Positions 57,106-64,000 of a stretch of DNA of 64,000 nucleotides are shown one piece after another. The translations under genes were made by a program, and so were the position numbers. The DNA is taken from the NCBI RefSeq assembly GCF_963169125.1, contig NC_084794.1, positions 229,969,219 to 230,033,218 on the forward strand, given 5' to 3'. The notes beneath the pieces were generated by a model. It made no database searches. It had not been told where the DNA came from and saw nothing but the letters and a program-made list of their open reading frames with translations. Each line of letters starts with the position of its first letter. The first letter of the stretch is position 1. Source of the DNA: Humulus lupulus (taxonomy: Eukaryota > Streptophyta > Magnoliopsida > Rosales > Cannabaceae).

Positions 57106-58850
57106 TTATGCGGTGGTGTGGCCGATATCTTTGTGATACTGACAATATTTGCTGGGTTCTCTTTTGGATCGGTCTTTTATCATTGGCGGGGGCCTTCTGA
57201 AAGGGACCTGGTTTTCATTCGTGACGAAAATATGTTCGCTAGCGTGGGTGAGGTCAGTATAAAAGGTGTAGGGGCCCTGTCTGCGCTCATCAGTGCGCTG
57301 ATGCTTCTGGGGTCGATCATCTCTCGTTCTTTCATATACCCTCTTCTTCTTTGCACCACTTTGGCTTTCTTGGATTGAGGGTTTTGGTGGCGACTGGCCT
57401 TTTCCGGCCTTGAGGCTTTCATGGCCATCCTCCACGCAAATATATTTCTGCGCCCGCTCGAAGAAGTTGTCCAAATCTGTGACCTCCTTCTTGAGCATGT
57501 TATCCCATAACTTGCATCCCGAGCGTACTTCGACAGTGATGGCCATTTTTAGCTCTCTACGGGTCAAACTCCCTACTTTGGCCGCCTCCATATTGAACTT
57601 GTGAATGTAGCTCTTTAGACTTTCATTTTCTCCTTGCTTCACGTTAGCGAGGCTGGTGCCCGGCATCGTGTAGTCCACACGGCGTGGTGTTGCTGGAGAA
57701 ATTCATTGGAAAATTATTGCCAAGATCTGATGGACCCTGGTCTAAGTCTTTTGAACCATTTGTACGCAGGTCCTTTCAATGTGACAGGGAAACAATGGCA
57801 TCTGGCCCCGCTACTAATCCCCCTTAACTTCATCAAGTCATTAAATGCATCCAGATGGTATTTAAGATCTGTGCTTCCTTCATATGGGGTCATATGGGGC
57901 TCCTTGAAGTTGGCTGGGAGCCGGATGGCTTGGATCTCCTTGATGAAGGGTGACTCATGGTCAAACTTGTCCTCAATGGCTTGTCCTCCAGAGGCGGTGA
58001 TGATTTTGCTTCGTAGGCTCCTCATTTCTGTATCTAGGTCATGTCTCCTCTTGTTCAAGGAGTCCCTCAGTGTGGATGGGTTAGGGTCTCCCTTTCCTTT
58101 GCCTTCCCGGGGTGCCATAGGAGGCGTGGTCCTTTTACCCGCCCTCTTTTTGTTGAGTTCCTCTCGTAAATCTGAGGGTGTTCTCCTTGAGGTGACTTCG
58201 ACATCGTTACGAGGGTCAGCGTTGGTTTTTGGCTCTAGCCTCTGGGGCTGCTTCGGTGGTCTGGGATGTTCGCGCTGCTTCGTCTGGGGGGTGTTACTGG
58301 TGGAGAGTTGAGTCCTTTCGTCATCTACTGGGATGGTGGTTTCTGCCCCCTCTTGACCTCTCTCTTTTTGCTTAGGGAGTGTTACGTTTGATCTCCCTTG
58401 CAATAGGCCATTTAACACCTCTTGCATGCTTTCTAGGGTGGTTTCTAGCCTTTTGTTCTTATGGTACAGTTCATGTATCTCGTCTTCGTAGAATCGAGAT
58501 CTAGAACTCGAGCTCATGGAGTGGACCCAAGGGTGCTTGTCAGGTCTGCGCGCCGATGGGTTTGGATCCTGTCGGCCGGAGTTTGGCACTTGCGACGGCC
58601 TTGGAGGCAGAAACTCACTGGCATCCCTTGCTGGGGCAGCCGTTGGCCTTGGAGGATCCTACTCAGGTGGGACTGCAAGGGAGGAGGCTTCCCTTTCATC
58701 TCCGTGAACCTCAAGCTCCTTTGGGGCCTCCACGTTTGTGGGTGGAGGAGGATCCTTCATAGAGGCCTTTAGCTGATCTCCATTGAGATGGACCTCCACC
58801 TCTCACGGCTCTCTCAATCGCTTCGAACATCGTGGCATCTCTTTCTTATT
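57106..58850 (-). pseudogene. Tat-type gag of the 13.2 kb element
   Basis: 58589-57714 (291 aa): SMSSSSRSRFYEDEIHELY (coiled-coil-like), LNKRRHDLDTEMRSLRSKI, MTPYEGSTDLKYHLDAFNDL, GPAYKWFKRLRPGSIRSWQ, then a stop (57713). 57678-57106 (190 aa): SLANVKQGENESLKSYIHKF, NMEAAKVGSLTRRELKM, NENQVPFRRPPPM and KYCQYHKDIGHTTA. A stop and one frameshift within 40 bp (57680-57713) are the only breaks in the core. An N-terminal extension runs up to about 58850 in another frame. It forms the particle coat in intact elements. Confidence 0.88.
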
Positions 58851-58886
58851 AGAATCGACGGAAGAACAGTGGCTTGACACTTATTC

Positions 58887-58904
58887 TTCCCACAGACGGC
58901 GCCA
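58887..58904 (-). other. Primer-binding site of the 13.2 kb Tat element
   Basis: TGGCGCCGTCTGTGGGAA on the minus strand, three bases after the 5' LTR; identical to that of the 6.8 kb relative. Confidence 0.88.
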
Positions 58905-58907
58905 AAC

Positions 58908-60379
58908 TGTTGACGGTGAGAACTTGTCAACGAAGTTAAGTTAGAAAAATCAAAGTGTGGTGCTTATGAATAAAGAACTTCAAGAATCTAAACAGAAACT
59001 TAGAAAATAGTTGCCGAAGAAAAATGGAGAAAAGAACTTGTATTTCTCTTTTGTGTCTAGCTACAGTGTTTTTTTCCAACCCCCTCCATGTGGAAGTGAG
59101 GTTCCCTTTACAGTGGGCTCTAATGGCCTTTGATACATTGTGGTACAGGGGACCAGATGGAACACAAGAACATTGTTAGGAGAGTGGTCTCAGGGGTAGT
59201 GGTGTTGGCTCCGGCGTAGTGGTGCTGGTGGTGGTGTCGGCTCTGACATTTGGTTAGAAGCATACAGGCCATGTCCCCTCTCCTAGTACTCCCGCTACTT
59301 GTCTGGCATTAGTATTTGGATCAGACATATGGGGTCTTAAAGGTCTTACCCCATACAATATCGTACTAGTAGGATCATTTTGAGTTATACTAGGGCTTTT
59401 ACCTCTAAATGCTAGGGTCTCCATAGGTCTTCATAGGAGACACCCTCTTGAGGTGTAGGGTGCGAGACACCTGATGCACGCAGGGGTCGTGGTGTGAAAG
59501 AGAGCTCTTGGATCCTTGGCGCAAGGTGCCCAAAGCACCTTAGGGCCACCCACGAGACATAGGTGATAGGTGTGCGAGACGCCTCTCGCGAGGCCCTGCA
59601 CGCGCGACACTGATGTCGCGAGACGCCCCTCGCGAGGCCCTGGTGGCGCGGCACAGATGGCGCGAGACGCCTCTCGCGAGGCCCTGCACACGTGGCATTG
59701 ATGGTGCAAGACGCCCCTTGCAAGGCCCTGTGCGCGACACTGATGGCGCGAGACGCCCCTTGCGAGGCCCTGGTGGCGTGGCACGGATGGCGCGAGATGC
59801 CTCTCGCGAGGCCCTGCGCGCGACACAGATGTCGCAAGATGCCCCTCGCGAGGCCCTGGTGGCGCGACACGGATGGCGTGAGATGCCTCTCGCAAGGCCC
59901 TGTGTGCGTGACACTGATGGCGCGAGACACCCCTCGCGAGGCCCTCATGGCGCGACACAGATGGCGTGAGATGCCTCTCGCGAGGCCCTGCGCGCACAGT
60001 ACTGATGGCACGAGACGCCTCTCATGAGGCCCTGGTGGCGCAACACGGATGGCACGAGATGCTTCTCGCGAGGCCTTGCACGCGCAGCACTGATGGCGCG
60101 AGATGCCCCTCGCGAGGCCCTGGTGGTGCGACACTGATGGCGTGAGACGCCTCCTTGTGAGGCCTTGGTGGTGCGGCGTGTCGCGAAGCGCTGCTTGGTG
60201 TGCGAGCCGTGGCCTCGTTGGGTGCATGGGTGCTAGGTACGCCGAGAATAGCATTGCTTGCCTCCTTGCGAGAAGATGGTGGCCCGAAGGCCTTGTGGCA
60301 CAAGCATGTATTTAGGAGTTTAGGGGACCTTAACGTGTGCTTTGGACCTTTCACAAGTACAGAATTTTGAGTGTCCACA
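58908..60379 (-). repeat. 5' LTR of the 13.2 kb Tat element
   Basis: 1472 bp, partner of 47141-48611. The promoter word differs: here the plus strand reads CCCTTTACAGTGGG where the other LTR has CCCTTTATAGTGGG, so the minus-strand TATAAA is TGTAAA. The tandem array lies at 59560-60185. Confidence 0.93.
59560..60185. repeat. ~44 bp GC-rich tandem array in the 5' LTR
   Basis: About 14 units of the same CGCGAGGCCCTG family as 47790-48420, again alternating two spacer types. Overlapping repeat-coded open frames on both strands are artefacts. Confidence 0.9.
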
Positions 60380-60384
60380 ATTAC

Positions 60385-61470
60385 CATGGATTTTGTAGGA
60401 GATTTTCCCACAACGGTGGGGCAACACGACTCAGTGTGGGTAATAGTAGATAGGTACACCAAGTCAGTTCACTTTCTGCCAGTGAGGACGACCTATACTG
60501 CAAATCAGTACGCAGAGTTATATGTGAGGGATATTGTACGTCTCCATTGGGTTCCTAAGTCTAAAGTATCGGACGTGGATCCAATATTTACCTCCAAGTT
60601 TTAGGGTGGTTTACAGAGGGCTATGGGAACTCAGTTGAAGTTCAGTACAACATTTCATCCTCAGACAGATGGATAGTCTGAAAGGATAGTCTGAAAGGAT
60701 AGTCTAGATATTGGAGTACATGCTTAAAGCATGCGTGCTAGACTTCGAGGGGTCTTGGAGTAAGTACCTTCCATTGATTGAGTTATCGTACAACAATAGT
60801 TATCAATCAACGATTGGAGTAGCCCCATATGAGATGTTATATTGAAGGAAGTGTAGATCACCCATTCGTTGGGATGAGATGGGGGAGATGAAGTATTTGG
60901 GACCAGAGATGGTTCAGAAGACTAATGAAGCTATTGAGAAGATCTGAGCTCGAATGCTCGCTTCACAGAGGAGGTAGAAAAGCTATGATGATCCCAAGCG
61001 TAGGGACGTGGAGTTCCAGGCCGGGGACCACGTATTTATGCGAGTTTCGCCACTACTTGGGGTAAGGAGATTTGGGAAAATGGGCAAGCTGAGCCCAAGA
61101 TTTGTAGGACCTTTCGAGATCTTGGAGAGGATCGAGCAGGTAGCCTATAGATTGGCTCTGCCACTGTCATTATCAAGGGTTCATGATGTATTCCTCATCT
61201 CAATTCTTTGGAAGTACGTCTCAGATACGACCCATGTATAAGGGTACGAGGATCTGGAGCTACAGATAGATTTTTCATATGAGGAGCGACCAGTTCAGAT
61301 CCTAGACATGAATGATGAGTTTTGAGGAACAAGATGATTCCTTTAGTCAAAGTGTAGTGGAGGAATAACAAGGTTGAGGAAGCGACGTGGGAGCTAGAGT
61401 CAGCTATGAAGGATCAATATCTCGAGTTATTTAGGTAAATTTTGAGGATGAAATTTTCAGTAGGAGGGGA
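60385..61470 (+). pseudogene. Tekay integrase core and chromodomain, second plus copy
   Basis: The integrase frame resumes after the Tat insertion: TMDFVGDFPTTVG, SVWVIVDRYTKSVHFLPV, VPKSKVSDVDPIFTSKF, TTFHPQTDG then a stop, [22 protein letters not shown], PYEMLY. 61008-61241 gives EFQAGDHVFMRVSPL, VRRFGKMGKLSPRFVGPFEIL, QVAYRLALPLSLSRVHDVF. The chromodomain follows with stops (FSYEERPVQILDMND, ATWELESAMKDQYLELF-like). A 12 bp tandem duplication (GATAGTCTGAAAG) is seen at 60670-60700. Confidence 0.9.
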
Positions 61471-61474
61471 TAGT

Positions 61475-63674
61475 TGTAACGTCCCAAAAATGCTAATAGG
61501 GTTTAGCCCCTTGATTAGCGTGTCGGGAGGTCATAATTGGATATATGTGTGATTTATTGATTAAATGTGTGAAGATGTGGCATGCATGGTTTATATGCAT
61601 GTTTTTTAGTATTAATTATGCATGTGGGTCCGTTCTTGGTATAAGGGCATATTTGTAATTTGATCCTGTTAAGGGCATAAATGTGATTATATGCATTAAA
61701 TGATTGAGACCACATTATTATGTGGATATATTTGCAGTATACAGCTCGAGGCGATCCTAGTGAACGGGTTAGGAGGATAGTCACAACGGGGTTTAATACC
61801 CAGCTCGGGGTGAGCCTTTGGGTATTTTGGGAAATTTAACATATATTGGGGATTTATCGAGAAATGAGTAAGTATTTAGTGATTAGTTGGGCATGTTGGG
61901 ATTAATTGGGAATTTGTAGGACGACTCGAGGAATCAGCGGCAAACGGGGCAAATGATCGTTTTTCCCTTATGTGCAACAAGAGGGTTGGGTTAATATCAG
62001 GGGAAATTTGGTCTTTTGGTTAAGAGATATAGTTAAATTAAACTCTTGGAAATAACCAGAACATAGTGGAATAACTCTCAGAACTCTCTCTCTCATTTCA
62101 CGTTTCTTTCTCCCTCTCTTGTACCTTGAGAGTTTTTGAAGCTTTGGAAGAGAAGGCTTAAGGAATTGAAAGTTGGAGATTGAAGGATTGAAGCTAGAAG
62201 TGTTTGAGGTGCAACTTAGGGGCAGAGCCATCTTTAAGGTTTCAACTGTGAATTAATGATAGAACCTTGCTATTAGTTTAAGTGTTTGTAACTTCTAAGT
62301 TTCAAAGGGGATTTTAATGAATTCTGGGTTTTGACAAGGATTTTGGTTAGAATTGTAGGAGATTATGGTGATCTGAGTAGGCTATTGTGATATAGTGGTC
62401 GAATTCTGGTTCTGGTGTATGTTAGGTTACATTTTTGATGAATTAATTTGGGGGAAAAGGTAGAGAAACGTAGGGATTTATGGGTTCACGGGGGCATGCC
62501 GCGACATAGTTCATGGGCGCCGTTGCCCGCGTGCCCCAGAAGGCCCTGGGAGGGCTTACTAACTTGTGGGTGTGCTGCAGCCCGCCTCCACCCTGGAGTA
62601 AGAGGCTGAGGCCTCTGACTTGAGGTGCGCCGCGACCCTTTGGTCCAGTTCGTGGCTCGCCTAGGTGGCCATAGCCAAAATGGGATTTTATGCTCGGGGA
62701 CTTAAACCTAAGCGCTCGAGACGAATTCTACTATCCGGTTTAGTAGAATTCGAGTTCCTGAAGGCTATTATTTGATTCAAACACATTTAATTGGATTTGA
62801 TTTCGATAGTTATCCATTGTCGCTTGTGACTAGGGTTACCGTTAAGGCTCGGGATTGAGGATCGTGCTCGAGACTGCTTTACATCCTTCACTCGAGACTT
62901 GAGGTAAGAAAACTACATCCAAGTTGTGAATGGGACTGAGATTCCCTGTAAATGAACATATGTGTTATGTAATTTTTATATCTGTTATGTGTGATGTGAT
63001 GGTACAACCTAAGGGAGCCGGGGCTGATGATAAGCGTACTGAACGCAGCTCGGCCTAAGCGAGCCGAGATTAACTAAATAACTAGAGGGCTCGACCTAAG
63101 AGCGCCGACTCCTAAATATTTATATTAAAGAATGAATTGTATGTTTGGAAGGATATGTTTACTATTGCCTAATTTATTGCTTGTACTTTGTTGTTGATTG
63201 AACTAGTTAATCTAAAGTTTACTATGCACTTTCTATTGTTATCTATGCTTGTTGATTAAGGTTTTCTTACTGAGCTTTGGCTCACAGGTGCTACGTGGTG
63301 CAGGTAAAGGTGAGGGAAAGCTGGACCGACCATGAGTTGGAGAGCTTTGGGGGTGAAGTGTACATCGATAGCTGCTCGACTACCACGGCCGAGGGAATTA
63401 CAGGGACTAGACCTCAAACTTGTATTTTGCCATTTAGACTGGCTACTGTTGTATTAACTTTTGAGGGTTGTATCTATGATGTAAACATTATTTTTGGGAT
63501 TCCATGTATCAAATTCTTATTTTAAGGAGAATCAACCATTTTACGATCAAAATCTTTTAACCCTAACCTGCCAGTTGACTTAAGAAACACATTTATGTTT
63601 AAACGACTTGATTAGCAAGTCTTGCACTATTTTAAACACACAGTGTAATGGTCTTGGCTACCCTAGGTGTTATA
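61475..63674 (+). repeat. 3' LTR of the second plus Tekay copy (2.2 kb)
   Basis: It is preceded by polypurine AGGAGGGGATAGT and starts TGTAACGTCCCAAAAATGC. It is collinear with 40984-43232 and ends GTGTTATA (decayed CATTACA). Sequence beyond 63674 is minus-strand Tekay RT. Confidence 0.92.
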
Positions 63675-64000
63675 GTGATCAACCGTCGTTTCATATCCTA
63701 GAAGCTGTTTTCACATCTATCAGTCCACACAAACTTCAAATTCTTACGCGTCAACTCTGTCAAGGGTGTTGCAATCCTCGAGAATCCCTCAACAAAATGT
63801 CACCAATATCTTGTCATTCCAAGGAAACTTCGAACTTCCGAAGCATTCTTTGGCCTTGGCCAATCTCTCATTTCTTCAATTTTGGCTTGATCAACCATAA
63901 TCCTATTCTTACTTAGAATGTGACCAAGAAACATTACTTGAGGAAGCCAGAATTGTCACTTCTTGAATTTTGCATACAACCTATGTTCCCTCACCCTCTG
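63675..64000 (-). pseudogene. Tekay RT/RNase H fragment, minus strand, runs off the window
   Basis: The minus strand reads REHRLYAKFKK, FWLPQVMFLGHILSKNRI, DQAKIEEMRDWPRPRNASEV, RSFLGMTRYW, FSRIATPLTELTRKNLKFVW. This is the RT thumb/connection of a Tekay element in the same orientation as the integrase piece at 38709-39300. Possibly both belong to one host element now split by the plus-strand block 39301-63674. Confidence 0.85.

Larger units (their letters stand above)
47141..60379 (-). mobile_element. Near-complete Tat-type gypsy retrotransposon (13.2 kb) with antisense gene
   Basis: LTRs 47141-48611 and 58908-60379 are both ~1.47 kb and visibly about 95% alike over the first 300 bases. Flanks AATAC (47136-47140) and ATTAC (60380-60384) are a target duplication with one change; removing the element restores the Tekay integrase site seen at 39950. 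Minus-strand order: 5' LTR, primer site, gag, protease, RT, RNase H, second RNase H, integrase, long 3' region. A plus-strand, intron-containing gene lies in that 3' region (49875-51643). The coding lesions are few, making this the youngest large element here. Confidence 0.95.

Noticed and set aside
59412..60254. 280-codon open frame on the minus strand
   Set aside because: The same array in the other LTR; not a protein-coding gene.

Overview
Eukaryotic, almost certainly eudicot nuclear DNA. It is AT-rich, has GT-AG introns, and consists almost entirely of plant transposons: Ty1/copia, Ty3/gypsy chromoviruses of Tekay type, Tat-type gypsy elements, an Athila-like solo LTR and a CACTA element. 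The species cannot be named from the sequence. Only one host gene is convincing: a two-exon potato type I proteinase inhibitor at 451-1062 on the minus strand. The long open frames elsewhere are decayed transposon coding sequence or frames through GC-rich repeat arrays.

Layout. 1-3435: host gene, a 0.95 kb foldback element just upstream of it, and AT-rich spacer. 3436-8509: very old plus-strand copia element, split by a copia LTR (6898-8095) that itself holds a 926 bp solo LTR. 8510-15028: Tekay LTR and gag-protease fragments, with one LTR on plus and the next on minus, forming a large inverted repeat. 15029-22044: 5' part of a minus-strand copia element whose LTR is split by an Athila-like solo LTR. 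22045-39300 and 63675-64000: pieces of a minus-strand Tekay element that appears to be the host of everything between. A 16.2 kb CACTA element (22532-38705) sits in its integrase, and that CACTA contains a 1.85 kb solo LTR (25465-27312) and a 6.8 kb non-autonomous Tat-type element (29976-36809). 39301-63674: plus-strand Tekay sequence ordered internal-LTR-internal-LTR, split in its integrase by a 13.2 kb Tat-type element (47141-60379).

The Tat-type element is the best-preserved unit. It encodes gag, protease, reverse transcriptase, a second (archaeal-like) RNase H and an almost open integrase on the minus strand. Downstream of integrase, on the opposite strand, lies a multi-exon gene with its own TATA box, a predicted Transposase_28-like domain and a coiled-coil tail. 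The 6.8 kb relative at 29976 keeps LTRs, gag and protease but has lost RT, integrase and the antisense gene, so the two look like a non-autonomous/autonomous pair.

Target-site duplications visible at several junctions (CATGT, ATGTG, ACATA, TCTAT/TCTAC, AATAC/ATTAC, CAC/CAT) fix much of the nesting order. No rRNA, functional tRNA, CRISPR, organellar or bacterial sequence was recognised.
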